From: Chaetoderma sp. LZ-2023a | Lineage: Eukaryota > Mollusca > Caudofoveata > Chaetodermatida > Chaetodermatidae | Assembly: GCA_034401795.1 (NCBI GenBank) | Contig: CM067370.1 | Span: 101,688,164 to 101,752,163 of the forward strand | DNA length: 64,000 bases | Reading direction: 5' to 3' | In this document: piece by piece, positions 9,945 through 21,787 of the stretch | How positions within the stretch are numbered: position 1 is the first letter of the stretch | How the letters are laid out: the number at the start of each line of letters is the position of its first letter | The notes under the pieces: generated by a model | What the model was told of the DNA's origin: nothing | What the model saw: the letters and a program-made list of their open reading frames with translations, nothing else | Databases searched by the model: none | Program-made: the position numbers and the translations under genes

Positions 9945-10680
9945 TGCATCGCTTTAGTAAAAGGAGTTACTGAGCAAGTTCGAGTTTCAAACGTTTTCGT
10001 AAATCTTTCATGGAGTTATGCCCCCTTTCGACTTATGAAATACGAAAAATATTAGTTTTCCGCACCTTTCTTCGCAGTCTTTCAAGATATTATACTATGA
10101 ATTGCAATATTGCTTTGTTATAGAAGTTACAGACCAAGTTCGAGTTTCAGGCGTATGCGTCAATTTTTGATGGAGTTATGCCCCCTTTCTAGTTAAGAAA
10201 TACGAAAAATATCAGCTTTCCACACCTTTTTTTGCACTCCTTCAAGATATTGAGAAAGCGATGTACAGCGGTGGTTAATGCGCACGGAGGTCACAACCGG
10301 TATTGACAGCTCAGTGTCATTATTTAAATTGGACCCTTCCGTTGAATGATGCTGTGTTAAAGGCGTTATGCTAGCATTACAGTAACAAGAGACTGTTGTT
10401 CAAATTGGAAAATGACCTATCAATTAAATAATATATTTGAATCAATTTATTGTTTTTGTTAAATACCATTTATACAGTAATATTCTCAGTGTTGCTAAAC
10501 TTTTTTGGTTCAGTATATATAACTGAGACTTGGTTTATTGCTATGTTATGAGAAGTTACAGATCAAGTTCGAGTTTCAGCTGCTTTTGACAGTTTTTAAT
10601 GAAATTTTTTACCGTCAATCTCTAAAGATTTGTATCACCAGGTAGGGGACATGTATTGCAAAGTAATCCTTACAGAATGC
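9945..10680 (+). repeat. Copy of the ~160-bp tandem repeat element, with other DNA inside
   Basis: Repeat units carry agttacagaccaagttcgag, gatggagttatgccccct and tcttcaagatatt motifs, and the end tcaccaggtaggggacatgt matches the end of the longer array at 31553-32865. Non-matching DNA fills roughly 10255-10500. Confidence 0.75.
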
Positions 10681-10867
10681 TTGTTGATTGTCCATTTGCA
10701 GGCCAAGAGAAAACTGTTTTGAAAATTTTCCACTGCAATGACTGGCTCGGTTATCGAGCCAGTCATTCCAGTGGTAAAATTTTCAAAAACACTTCTCGGC
10801 CTGCAAACTGACGCTCTGAGATCACCGTAGAGGCCGGTTTTGGCCGGCTTAGTCATGAAAGGGTTAA
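10676..10867 (+). mobile_element. T1 MITE joined to the 160-bp repeat end
   Basis: The left terminal part is missing where it abuts the repeat; the right end is gtcatgaaagggttaa and the centre palindrome cggttatcgagccagtcatt is present. Confidence 0.8.
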
Positions 10868-11565
10868 AGTGATACTATTATCTCTTTTCAAAAGTTGTAT
10901 TGTACTGAATGATTATGGTATATGGATTCTATATCATTCACTTCCTGGCACATTTCTTTATAGGTACAACCATTATATGCTTAGTAACGTTACATTAATG
11001 TTGAACTTTGGTGACGGCCATTTTGTCTCCTCTAGCGAGTGTTTGATGTCATGTAAATGCCAGTGCAAGACATTCTTCAATTTACATGTATATATGTTGG
11101 AATTCTCATGGTGTATTAAATGCCTCAACAGCTTCCACTCAAATTAGTTTCTATTTATTGCTGTCTAGAATTGCATATAGGTGCGGCCATTTCGCGCAGG
11201 GGATTTGTGGGCCTGTGTCTCGTGAGATCTCCATCGATACGAGAGCTAGAGAATAATTCTCGGCGCGAAGACACGGTTCTAATTTTAGACTGCTGGATAT
11301 CGCATAATTATTATCTTCATGGGCGTGATCCATGGCAAGTTCTCTTATTTGTTCTGGTCCGACTGTAATAGAGTTTGCGCGGCGATGACCGCTTAATTAT
11401 TTTAATAAACAGCCAACGGAACTCCAAATAACTACTCTGAATAAGTACTCTTCTTTTGCTGGAGGACTGCGTACAAAACATGTTTATCATTCCTTCTGCA
11501 GATGAAAGTACTCAAGTACACACTCCCACGCGCAGCGGCTCTTATATGTCCACTTTAGCACTCTA
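10868..11565. other. Intron DNA, partly richer in CpG
   Basis: Between about 11180 and 11390 several CpG dinucleotides cluster (ttcgcgcagggg, ctcggcgcgaaga). No exon with splice signals and conserved coding was recognised. Confidence 0.35.
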
Positions 11566-11757
11566 TCAAACTGACCACAAATGGCTTCTTGCGGTGATCG
11601 TGAGAAATGTCCATTTGCATTAGCTACTCGCCAGAGAACTTGTTATGAAAGTTTACCACTGGAATGACTGGTTGGATAACCGATCCTATAATTCCAGTAG
11701 TAAATTGCAAAAGAAAAACCACAATGGTCTCTTGGACGGCAATTAGACATAGGACAT
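11566..11757 (-). mobile_element. T1 MITE, diverged
   Basis: Left arm with gcttcttgcggtgatcgtga and centre ctggaatgactggttggata; the right arm is worn. Confidence 0.7.
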
Positions 11758-11762
11758 TTTCT

Positions 11763-12008
11763 ATGATAATGGATTTTTCTGATCTGTTTCTGCAGTATAT
11801 GACGTCATAATTATTTAGGTCAGATGTAGCAGGACGTCACAATCAAAATGTGTAATGAATGACGTATCTAGTTCCACCAGGAACATTGAATAGCCAGTCA
11901 AGTATGCGAATTGCACGTCTTTACTATTTAATCAACATGCTCTTGAATATTTTGAAACTAATTTAACTAGACGCTGTTCGAATTGTATGTCTTTGCTATT
12001 TATTCAAC
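11763..12008 (+). mobile_element. T2 element, partial
   Basis: The left part and the first hairpin arm of T2 are present, then the sequence jumps to gaattgtatgtctttgctat again, which begins the next copy. It carries the palindrome TGACGTCA at 11800-11807. Confidence 0.65.
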
Positions 12009-12011
12009 AGT

Positions 12012-12456
12012 CATTTTCTATGATAATGGCTGGATTTGATCTGTAACTGAAGGATATGACGTCATAATCAATTACTTCATATACAGGCTGATGTCACAAT
12101 CCCAAATGTGTAAATGAATGGCGTATCGATCTCAGTCATGAACATTGAATAGTCTGGCAAGTGTATGAATTGTATGTCTTTACTGTCTAATCAACATCGT
12201 GTTGAATATTTTGAAAATAATTTGACCTGGCGTTGTTACGGCCAGAGGCAGCAAACCTTTAGAAGCACCCAGTCAAATTAGTTTCAAAATCGTCATCAGC
12301 TTACCTGTATAGTTACGTTGAAATTGGAAGTCTGGGAATTCATTATTCAGCTTACATGTATATATACATGTATATATACATCGATTCCAACATGCAAAAA
12401 GGGGTGGAGCTTAGCTAGAAATAGGTGTGGCATACCTAGAAATGGATCTCTCTATT
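12012..12456 (+). mobile_element. T2 hairpin element, full length
   Basis: Complete from ctggatttgatctgtaactg to cctagaaatggatctctcta, including the hairpin arms aatattttgaaaataatttg and caaattagtttcaaaatcgt. TGACGTCA occurs at 12057-12064. Confidence 0.78.
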
Positions 12457-12679
12457 GAAATTGTCATGAGCAAATTGAGCATTACATGGCTAATACCACT
12501 TGGTAATACATGGCCCACACAATATGGACCACTTGTATTAAGAGACCACCCATATTTATAGGTCACATATTTTAGCAAGGCCAATCACAGATTGGTGCCC
12601 TGAATACAATATACTCATCCTCTGACGGAGGGAGGATAATAAATACCACTTGCTAATGGGCATTTTCATGTTGTCTATC

Positions 12680-12990
12680 CATCATATTACGTCATATAAT
12701 GTCATAATCAACGACGTGATGTATAGAATGACGTCATAATCATGATGTCATGAATGACTCGATTTAGTCCGTCTTAAATGCTTAATAGTCCGACACCTTG
12801 TACGAATTGTATGTCTTTGCTATTTACAAAACATGCTGCTGAATATTTTGAAACTAATTTGACTGGGCGATGTTACTTCCACAAGCAGCAACAGTGCTAA
12901 GTCAAATTGGTTTCAAAATAGTCAACACCTTACCTGTCTAGTTTTCTGGAAATTGATAGTCAAGAAGCTCAGAGATCCATCGATACCAAC
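12680..12990 (+). mobile_element. T2 element, shortened
   Basis: It has gacgtcataatcatgatgtc, gaattgtatgtctttgctat and both hairpin arms; the end stops near agagatccatcgataccaac. TGACGTCA occurs at 12729-12736. Confidence 0.72.
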
Positions 12991-14500
12991 ACGAGCGCAG
13001 TATTAATGTATTAATAAACCCTCCGGATTCAGTGACCGATTGACTGACGTTAGGCCTATGGAAGTCATTTCAAGCAATCGCCACCAAAATGTGACCTACT
13101 TGGGCACAATTGTGTGTTTTTCTAACAAAATCATTTAGAATGTTTAACAACGAAATTTCAATCACCCTACCCACCTACTTGTTGCTATCATAGACCTGTA
13201 TTAAGTATTGCAACGACAACGACTGTCCATGTAAGCCTATAATCTTGAGTTTTCTACCATGTAGTAATTTCGCCGGTATCAGAATGTCTGTTCTCGATTT
13301 GTAATAATTTTTTAATATATGAATGTATATAACTCAATATGAGCTAGTGCTTTTGCACAATTCTACCATCAAGTAATCTCATCGTAGGTAGTTACATATT
13401 CGCCGTATGGCCCCATTGTAATATGGTTGGTTCACATTCACTACATTCAGATAGGTGTCAGTATGTCCTGGCATCGCTCATAATGGGTTCGGCCCACGAA
13501 TGTCACCCATATGTTGAGATAGTTATAGGCATACACTTGCAGAGTAGTGAGATTTAAAGCTATCTACCAGAAATAATTTTGCCTCAAATTTAGGTCGATT
13601 CACGGTTTTCGTTGCAATATGGTGACCCCGAGAATTTTACCACAAAAATTAATAGTAGTTTGAATATGCTAGTGATATTCAGAATTTAAACAAATTCTAC
13701 CGTGAAGTAATAGTACACAATTCCATACCGAAAATTGGCTCAAATTCTGGAAGATCTGTACCATACTGTCTGCAATAGGTTCGGCCTCAGAATTTGACCC
13801 ATACGGTTAGATACGTATATGAATATACTAATAACCTATCAAAGGTTTTAGAAATTATACTGTACAGTAATTTCATTATATGAAGTTTAGTAGCGACCGA
13901 CTGACAGTTGTCAAATTCCAATAATTTACTATATTCAGTACCACAATCTCTGTACTTGCTTTGTAGTCGGTTTTGGAACATAAGGCCATGTAGGGGTTGC
14001 CAGTTCTGTTGATTTCTTTATCTTTACAAGTTGTTGATACCTAATGACCCAAATTTGATCTGTTACTCTCTGTTGATGCAGTAGTGCAATTTTCTCATCA
14101 CTGGCTGCTCTTAATTTTGTCTGTTCCTCTCTGTTAAGGAGTTTGCCCTGGAGAAAAAGAATGGATGAAAAAATTGATGGACTGATAAAAAATATAAGCT
14201 GCGTTGCCTAGCCCATAGCTAATACTGCCCATATCTTTTTGCAAGAAACACTCCTTGTTTTGTGGTATTGTCCGCCTGTGTTTTTGTCATGAGTGGCTTG
14301 TATGCCTTTATATAACTTCATTTTTTCATGAAACAGTTGAGTTTATTCTCAGAATTAGAATAACCTCTGGGCACGCTATTTACCATATGGCTGGTGCCTA
14401 GAGGCTCTGTGGTGTGGAGATTATATATCCTGCATGCTCCCTGATTGGAGTGTTTATGTTTTCACATGGGTCCTCTCTTAGAACCTTGGTAATGCAGTAA
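12991..14500. other. Intron DNA without recognised features
   Basis: Several stretches look weakly alike (ttctaccatgtagtaattt at about 13252, aattctaccatcaagtaatc at 13360, aaattctaccgtgaagtaat at 13691), which hints at an old, degraded tandem duplication. No coding signal was seen. Confidence 0.4.
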
Positions 14501-14519
14501 GATGCATGTTCAGTCCTAA

Positions 14520-14895
14520 GGTTAAGTCAAGCCTGGAAATAAGGTGCCTGTCAAGGACATTGTCAGGCGCCAAACTACCAAATGTCAGGCACAGTCTTGC
14601 CGGTTCCTGACATTTTGTCAGGTACAGATTAAAACAGTCCCAATAGTTGCAGTGTGCAACAAAAGAGTGCATACAAGTGTTGACAAAGCCATAACATATT
14701 CATCTACCTAAGGTGTATCATGATCATTATGACACATACTTAGTTGCTTTTTGACATGTTTCTAATAAGTTCAAGTAAAGAACACTGATGTAGAATAGTG
14801 TTGACAGGCAGCAAATTCTGGATGTCAGGTACTAAGTAGTTGGTGCCTGACAAAGTGTTGGACACTGTTGAAAAAGTTTTCCCAAGCCTGTAAGT
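14520..14895. repeat. Possible repeat with GTCAGGCACC-type boxes
   Basis: The motif ctgacattttgtcaggtac and its variants occur at least five times on both strands, and the edges aagcctggaaa and tttcccaagcct are inverted. It may be an unidentified element of about 375 bp. Confidence 0.4.
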
Positions 14896-15306
14896 AGTGC
14901 TGTATTTCTCTTGAATCCTTAGTTTAAAGAGCGCTTTTGTTTCCCCTATATAAGTATTGGGGAACTAAAGTGCTGAGCTGTGAGTGAGTGTTTTTGGACA
15001 CCCCTGTAGCCTGAAGTTCTTCTGATTACACAGTTTGACTTTTGTCCTCCAACCAAATTATAGATTGCACCTAGATGTGATTGAGCTCTCAATAAGCCAG
15101 GCTCCATAGGCATTTTCTGATTGGTTGAAAAGTAAATCATGGCATCCTTCATAGATTGGAGAAATGTATTACTAATTGCTTTCAATCAAACCAGAATATT
15201 TGATGGCATGATAAAAGACCAGAAATGACATGGGTGTAGTCTGAGTGTGACATATTGCAGCATTACCTGATGTGAATGAATAATATAATGTCAGGCGAGA
15301 GTTCCT

Positions 15307-15524
15307 TTAACCAATTAACCTTCAGATTTGTTCCAAAAAAATTCAATTTTATCATGGGAAATGTCCATTTGCAGGCCAAGAGATTACTTTTGAAAATTTA
15401 CCACTGGAATGACTGGTTCGTTCTCGTGGTAAATTTTGAAAAAGTAGTCTTGTCTTTGCAAATGGACATTACTCAAGACGACTGCTGAAGCTGTTTTTGG
15501 ATGATATGAGTGTTAAAGGGTTAA
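15307..15524 (+). mobile_element. T1 palindromic MITE
   Basis: TTAA at both edges (ttaaccaattaacc ... gtgttaaagggttaa). The centre has lost part of one arm (gactggttcgttctcgtggt). Confidence 0.85.
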
Positions 15525-15775
15525 TCTAGAAAATTTATATTCTCTTTGTAAAATTAATCACTTGGGGTTGTAGCTGCCAGGCTGTGCATAACATATTACC
15601 CAGTGAGTTTGTTGTCTACATTTAAGTGTAAGACTGAAAAAATTAATATTGCGTCAGCTGTTACCTGATGATTTTATTGACACAATATATTGAAGATACA
15701 AGAATTTTTAAATTGCAGACTTATGTACATAAAATAAAGAGTTTTCTGGAATTATTTGATTTTTCTCGATTATCA

Positions 15776-15855
15776 ATAGTTGTTATTGCACTACAAAAAC
15801 ATCCATTACCGTTCAATCACTACTTGCTAAATCAATTATCTGCATCTAATGCTGG
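15776..15855 (+). mobile_element. Solo end of the DIRS-like family
   Basis: About 75 bp starting gttgttattgcactacaaaa and running through ccgttcaatcactacttgct match the left terminus of the DIRS-like fossil at 44223. No body follows, so this is an isolated terminal fragment of the same family. Confidence 0.7.
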
Positions 15856-16229
15856 ATGACAATATTTGTTAATGGCAATACCGGGTATTGATGTTGGTCA
15901 CAGGTGTCTTATCAGGCGTCCATATCATTTAGAGCCTGGCTTTTCTCAACAGATGGCTCAGTTTGGCCTAATTCTGCTTGTGTTGCAAGTATTGATAATA
16001 ATGAGAGAGTGCATCAATGTGGCTATGTGTGAGTGCCTGTGATGAATGCCACTGCTTAGACGCACAACACCCAAAAGACCAGGTTTTCTAGGAGCTAGGG
16101 AAATGCCCGCTGTTTTTAAAGTTGATTTTGCTGAGAGTTGTTGCTGTTATGAACAGTAAAACTATTGTGACAAGGTCTATAGAATCTCGGTAGCTGCGTA
16201 TTCCTTTTTCCCGCTGAATTTTCCAGATT

Positions 16230-16400
16230 TTTTGGGGCTATCACCCCCCCCCCCCCTCCTCCCCAAAGTCACAGAATCCTAGTGTATGGTCACACCCTTT
16301 CATGTGTTAATATTTTAGCCAAATCGGACCAGGAGTTTTCAAGATGTCTGGATCATGGCCAAAGTCCGGAAATCATCTTGCACAGCAAATTCCTTCATTG
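16230..16400 (+). repeat. Dispersed repeat fragment
   Basis: A C-run at 16244-16256 is followed by agaatcctagtgtatggtca and gatcatggccaaagtccgga. A similar block lies inverted near 43130-43230 and another copy (gtggattcctagtgtatagt) near 58965. Confidence 0.5.
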
Positions 16401-16402
16401 TA

Positions 16403-17370
16403 TTAAAGGGAAACACCAGACCCTCTATACTACTTTGTATTAAATGAATCTACAGACCGTAACGTTTTCAAAAATATAATTGTAAGCTCTGTTCTCAAAT
16501 TAGAAATATATCTTCGCTATTTAACTATGTGATACATTAGTTAATTTTCTATTCCCGGATGAGGCGTATGACGTCATAAGTTAAACGTTTTTCTCGCTGT
16601 CATCCATTTTATAAGGGGCTTCTCGTCAACGGTGTTAGGAATATATAAACTACATTTGCGGAAATGTTGAAGAATACATAATAAGTCTTTGTATGAATTC
16701 TCTGATGGTGTCGACTTTGACATCAACTTTTGATCTTGAAATAAATGAATGACGCGATAGTATAGGCATATCAATATAATTACAATTTTTGAATCAACAC
16801 TCACTGGCGCTACGGCAGATAATGTTATTAAAGTTTCATCTATTAATATGAGAGTTTAAATAGTTATTACATACATCCAGTCCATCTCTAGGTGCTTATG
16901 TTTTCATACTAGCCTAAGAACTTACTGAGATATTGTAATATCCATGCAATTAGTTTGTATCTTCATAGAAAATGGCCATCTTACGGTTCGGCAACTAATG
17001 TATGAAAATAACAAATATATTCCATAAATGTGCGATAGTGTGATAAGTGTCTTAATCTCTTCAATCTATACATATATAAATGATGTCGATAGCGTTATCA
17101 CCGATATAGATATCACCATCCAAATGCATGCACTCTTGTGTTTAGAGTGCCGTTATCGTAGTACTTGTCGGATGGGATTCAATCTATGACGTCATAGGTT
17201 TAATTAACTCACAGAAATTTATAGTAACATAGCGGGTTTTAACACCATTTTAAAAGGATTTATATATAAATGTCGCAAGAAAGTTTTACACGGTAGCTTA
17301 AATATGTGCTCTGCGATACAACTGTGTGTTTTATGCAAAAAATGGTGACCCTTCTTGTGTTCCCCTTTAA
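16403..17370 (+). mobile_element. T4 element: TTAA-flanked, ends AGGGRAACAC, ~960 bp
   Basis: TTAA lies at both edges (16403-16406, 17367-17370), just inside which are AGGGAAACACC and, inverted, GTGTTCCCCT. The interior is non-coding. A shorter copy in the opposite orientation lies at 25556-26105, matching in many blocks (for example cacactatcgcaaatctatg against its complement). Two TGACGTCA palindromes sit inside (16569-16576, 17187-17194). The TTAA target and terminal repeats suggest a non-autonomous piggyBac-type element. Confidence 0.75.
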
Positions 17371-17732
17371 GATTTAAGCCAAATCGGATCAGTAGTTGTT
17401 GAGAGACAACCCGGAATAAGCTTTTGTGGTTGGATGGCTGGCTGACTGAGGGTGTACATGGCGGTTTATTGAGTTTCTACCCGCAGTAAAAAAACAAAGA
17501 CCGATGTAAGAGAGATGAACAAATAGAAGTTGACAATGGTTTTTTCCATTATCTTTTGTGATAGACAGATACATAAACTGAATGAGATTGCTCTAGTTGG
17601 CAACTGTGGAGAAGAAATCAATGGGCATTATCAAGGCATGAGTATTACGTGTAGTCATGAATTGATTAGAAAATCTTTAGCTGAGAATCTTTCTCGATCC
17701 ATTGTCTCAATGTGATTATTGTCATCATCACT

Positions 17733-17815
17733 CAATGGATAATTCCCACATATAGCGCTGATTAGTGGTTACAATCATGCCTGCCTAACGACCACCTTAT
17801 TATGTATCAAGATGT
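17733..17815 (+). repeat. Left direct repeat of the 17.7-20.4 kb element
   Basis: Matches 20339-20421 over about 83 bp with a handful of differences. Confidence 0.8.
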
Positions 17816-18509
17816 GTTGTTACTACATTACGACCTACCTCCTTGCATTACTATTTCTCTTTCCTTCTTTGAAGGGAAGCGTATTAGGATGAATTTTTTA
17901 CAACCAATGTTTGCTGGGTGTTGCGGTTACAGAGTGAGTGAAGGCTCCTTCAGGTATCTCCATACTCTCTCCAATGATGAGATCCATAGTAATTCGCTTG
18001 AATGCTATATCTCAGAATGAAGCAAGAAGAATCATCCAATACCCAGTGCCACAATTAAGCACAATGAAAACCTCATTTGCTGAAAGCTATCACATGACCT
18101 TGTTGATAGCAACCAAGACTTCATTCCTTTTCCTACTTTGAAGCGGAAAGGTGTTTAAAAAATTTCAAAGCCATTAAAAGTTATATTTAACTTTTGGATT
18201 TGCTGTGGATAAGAAAGAAAAGCCAAGAGAACATTTAAGAATGTCGGACAAGCACAGTAAACCACCCAAGATAAGTGGTTGTAGGTCTTGGTGACTTAGT
18301 AATGATTTGTAAAATCATTTCTAAATTCGTGGTAGGCGCGTTACCAGTTTTGGTTCTTGCGCCCAGAGTGTATATAGACTATGTTATGTCTACTCTTTTG
18401 CTTGTTCTATTACCAGTAGCATGTATAAGCTACTGAGTTGACATGCTTGTTGTACTTGAGCATAAATCGGTGTATCTCAATAACATACTCTCTCAAAGAA
18501 AAATTTAAT

Positions 18510-18572
18510 AAGATTTATTAGAGATCGGTAGGGTCTCTATCAATAAATCTTGGGGTTAGCGCTGGCTAACCC
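18510..18572 (+). other. Two consecutive perfect-stem hairpins
   Basis: The first stem is aagatttatt (18510-18519) with aataaatctt (18542-18551); the second is gggttagc (18553-18560) with gctaaccc (18565-18572) around a 4-base loop. They lie just upstream of the Gag-like frame of the fossil element and could be a leader structure. Confidence 0.6.
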
Positions 18573-20338
18573 TGAGTCATAATCGGAGCTTTACTCTATC
18601 AATTATTTCTGTTATTAAACTATTCAGATTTGAGTAAGTCTCCTATAAGATGTCCATCTGGCAGTTGCCAAGGATTCATAAAATCTGAACACGCTGGTCA
18701 TGTATGTTTGAAATGTACATTGTGTACCTTAGAATCGACTTGCTTGATATGCGAGTCATGGTCTCAAAATGCCAGAATGTCTTTCTTTAAACTTAATTCT
18801 CCAGAGATCTCAAAATTCCTGAGAATCCTCCCTCAAGAAAAATAAAGGCCAAACCCGAGGCCACGGCTGATTCAGCCATTTTTGAAAGATAATACAGTCT
18901 ATGGAGTGTCTTCAGAAACAAGTACATAATATTGACTCGTCTATTGACAGTGGAGTTAACAAGATTATCTTGGAGCACTCAGATACCAATGCTTCATTAC
19001 TTGACATGGTTGAATGTGTAGCGTTGGAACTGGCTGTTCCCAGGAAACGCCCGTTTTCAAAATTAAATAAATTACAACTTAAAGATTTTCATTGTTTCAG
19101 AGGTCCCACGAGAAATGGGAAGAAAGAGTACCAAGACTCGGGTTTCGCCTCGTTCGTCGCATGTTCATAAGCCAGTCATACCGTTCCAGGATACATCAGA
19201 TCATTCTTCGTCTATCAACATTCCGCAGCCTGTGCCCATGTGGCCCGAGTTTGGTTTATCCTCTCGGGGCCGACCGCGTCATAAGTCAGTCCTGTATCTC
19301 ATAACCTATCACTACTACTGCCTCAAAGGATTTCCCGACCACAGTGATTCAGATGATCTCACATCCATTGACTTCTACCAAGCCAGTTTCATCATCTTAT
19401 GTTGTAATTGCCAGCTCTGGCCCTGGCCCTGGGTCTTTTCCCGGGTCCGGGTCCACACCTCTGGTCAGGCTCCCGGTTTTCCCGCCTTGGCTCCGGGCCG
19501 GGGCCGGGCCAGTCATTCTGGATAGTTAATTTTTCCGATATGGCAGCCGGTTTTTCCCGGCCCCGGGTCTGGATGTTGGCCGGCTTTGGGACCTATGGCA
19601 TCATCGCTTTGGCTCCTTCTTAGGTCTGGGGCAGGGGTCAGGCTTTTTGCGTGTCAGATTCAATCTGATTTTTCAACTAATTTTGACCAGTATCCTTATG
19701 ATTTTCACACACACACCCCCCCCTGTCCCGGGGCTCAGTTGGGCTCTGGACCTGGGTGCATCATTTCCTCTAGAGTTCTGAGGTCCCCGCCCCGGGCCCG
19801 GCTTTGGCCCGGGTCGGGAACTTGTCCCAGGAGGGTCCGAATTTAATTTCATTAAAATTTGTTTTGCTAAATTTGGTGTTTTTCCTCATGCTTCCCCTGT
19901 CCTGAACAGCTTTGATTCTTTATTCAGATATTAGGTAGCATACAAATATATCTTCCGTTGGTAGGATTCTTATCCCCTTTGTTATTAGGTCTTCTTGATT
20001 AATTTTTTATCCAGTCCTTGGGGATCCCATGTTACGCGGTTTATCATTTCTTATCCTTTCGGACAATTTCACAGTAGTCTAGTTAATCAATCATTGTGGA
20101 GGGATCAGGTCTGTGTCTCTTTTCTAAGAGTCCTTGATAATGCTTCACTGGTCCAGAGCCCGCAACATTTCATTTTGTAGTCAGGATCGATTTATAAGCA
20201 TGCTTAATGGGGGGCTTTCCTTATTTTGTCTTATTTGTTGCAAAGATTGCTTTTTATACCCTGCCAAAAAATTTACGTTTTCTCATTGTCATTACCCTCT
20301 CCGTCGGCGAATCCCCCTCTCTTTTTTCAGTTATTCCT

Positions 20339-20421
20339 CATTGGATGACTCCCACATATAGCGCTGATTAGTGGTTACAATCATGCCTGCCTAACAGCCA
20401 CCTTATTATGTATCAAGATGT
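20339..20421 (+). repeat. Right direct repeat of the 17.7-20.4 kb element
   Basis: Matches 17733-17815; a T1 MITE begins about 20 bp beyond it. Confidence 0.8.
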
Positions 20422-20439
20422 GATCTATCACTAAAGACA

Positions 20440-20596
20440 GCTGATCTCTTAGAGAATGCTCATTTGCAGACCAAGAGATGACTATTTTTGACAATTTACC
20501 ACTGGAATGACTGGCTCTTCTCTTGGTCTGCAAATGGTCATTTCTTAAGACCACTGCAGAAGCCGTTTTTGGCTGACATCAGTGTTAAAGGGTTAA
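20440..20596 (+). mobile_element. T1 MITE, centre deleted
   Basis: Left and right outer arms join at gactggctcttctcttggtc; the right end is gtgttaaagggttaa. Confidence 0.8.
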
Positions 20597-20699
20597 TATA
20601 GTTTTCTTACATGTGGTACTTGTGTTAGTTAATATAGAAAGAAATAATTTTTCTGAGCCAAAACTGGAAGTTTAGGGTTTTTTTTAACAATTTAGTGAT

Positions 20700-20915
20700 T
20701 AGGCCAGACAGACTGGCCTCTGCAGTGTTCTTGAGAAATTCATGTCCAATTACAGGGCAAGAGAAGACTATTTTTGGAAATTTACGACTTGGTCGATAAC
20801 CGAGCCAGTTAATCCAGCGATGAATTTTCTAAAAAATAGTCTTCTCTTGGACTGCAAATCAACATTCAATAAGCAAATATTTAGATTTTCTTAACCAAAT
20901 TTGACCAATAAAAAA
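20700..20915 (-). mobile_element. T1 palindromic MITE
   Basis: Left arm cagactggcctctgcagtgt, centre cttggtcgataaccgagcca, right end aaatttgaccaataaa; the terminal TTAA is lost. Confidence 0.78.
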
Positions 20916-21624
20916 CCACTGTCTTCTGGCTCCAAAGGCAGTAGCATGTTTGATGATCATATATAATAGATAACATAATAATAGTAATAGATCATATGTA
21001 TACCAGTTGCCTTGTCATAGTATCACCCTTACAACTGTTTATCAGTAAATCATGGCACAACACAGCTTGCCGTTGAATAATCACATCAGATAGGCGGTGA
21101 GATGGATTTAAAGGATATTTAATTAATATGATTAAATCGATAGATTTAAAGATTCATACCGTAATCTATATTGTCATTGAATTTAGGAGGAACATGAAAT
21201 TTTAGTATTCTCGATGTTAGAATGTGATTGGCATCAATCTGATATCCTTTCAGACCATACTGAATATTATAATTTCAAGTACTGGTATGACAACTTGAAT
21301 TTTCTATCTGTGCCTTTCAGTATAGTAACAGGATTACATAATGTCCCATTTTCTGGATAAAAATAACCATTCTAATTTTAAAATTCCTCCTTTCTTATTG
21401 TTTCTCAGCTACCTTGTTACTATATAGATCTGCATTTGAATGACAATGTTCTAGTTAAATAAAGGTCACTGCGTAGTGGCTCACTTTGGGTATTTACTGA
21501 TCAATTTGTAGTGTTGTCACAACCTGATAAACTGTAGATTATTCGACGTTCTGGTGAATGTGGTTTGCCGATTGTGTCACGTTCCGTATTGAACTGAACA
21601 TGGCTATTTGCTCAATATAATCTT
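20916..21624. other. Intron DNA without recognised features
   Basis: Nothing recognised beyond short AT runs. Confidence 0.4.
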
Positions 21625-21787
21625 AACCATTTAACCGTCGTAGACCCTGAACAGGAATTTCATTATTATGTAGGGAGCAATCTGTTGAACATTTAGAAAT
21701 TAATTTGGCTGCCAAGAATCTGTTGCTGCCTATGTTCCAGTCAAATTAGTTTCAAAATATTCAATAGTTTTTTATGTATCGTTGTTT
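21625..21787. mobile_element. T3-like hairpin element, partial
   Basis: It contains ttgaacatttagaaattaat and gtcaaattagtttcaaaata, the two arms of the T2/T3 core, with ctgttgctgcctatg in the loop; it follows a worn ttaaccatttaacc. Confidence 0.6.

Larger units (their letters stand above)
17733..20421 (+). mobile_element. Tyrosine-recombinase-type retroelement fossil with flanking direct repeats
   Basis: Two ~83-bp direct repeats (17733-17815 and 20339-20421, sharing cccacatatagcgctgatta and tgcctgcctaacrrccacct) bracket this element. Inside, a short frame near 18630-18845 has a Cys-rich pattern (HAGHVCLKCTLC, then STCLICESW) like the Gag-type protein at the start of DIRS-like elements, and resembles the start of the fossil at 44223. 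A strongly GC-rich Gly/Pro-coding stretch follows at about 19400-19850. No reverse transcriptase or recombinase region was recognised. It is a broken, incomplete fossil with several breaks; the direct-repeat edges recall the split repeats of Ngaro/PAT-type elements, but the assignment is tentative. Age cannot be estimated from these short repeats. Confidence 0.55.

Noticed and set aside
19115-19846. Gly/Pro-rich open frames in several frames
   Set aside because: Low-complexity GC-rich DNA inside a retroelement fossil gives open frames in several phases; no host gene.
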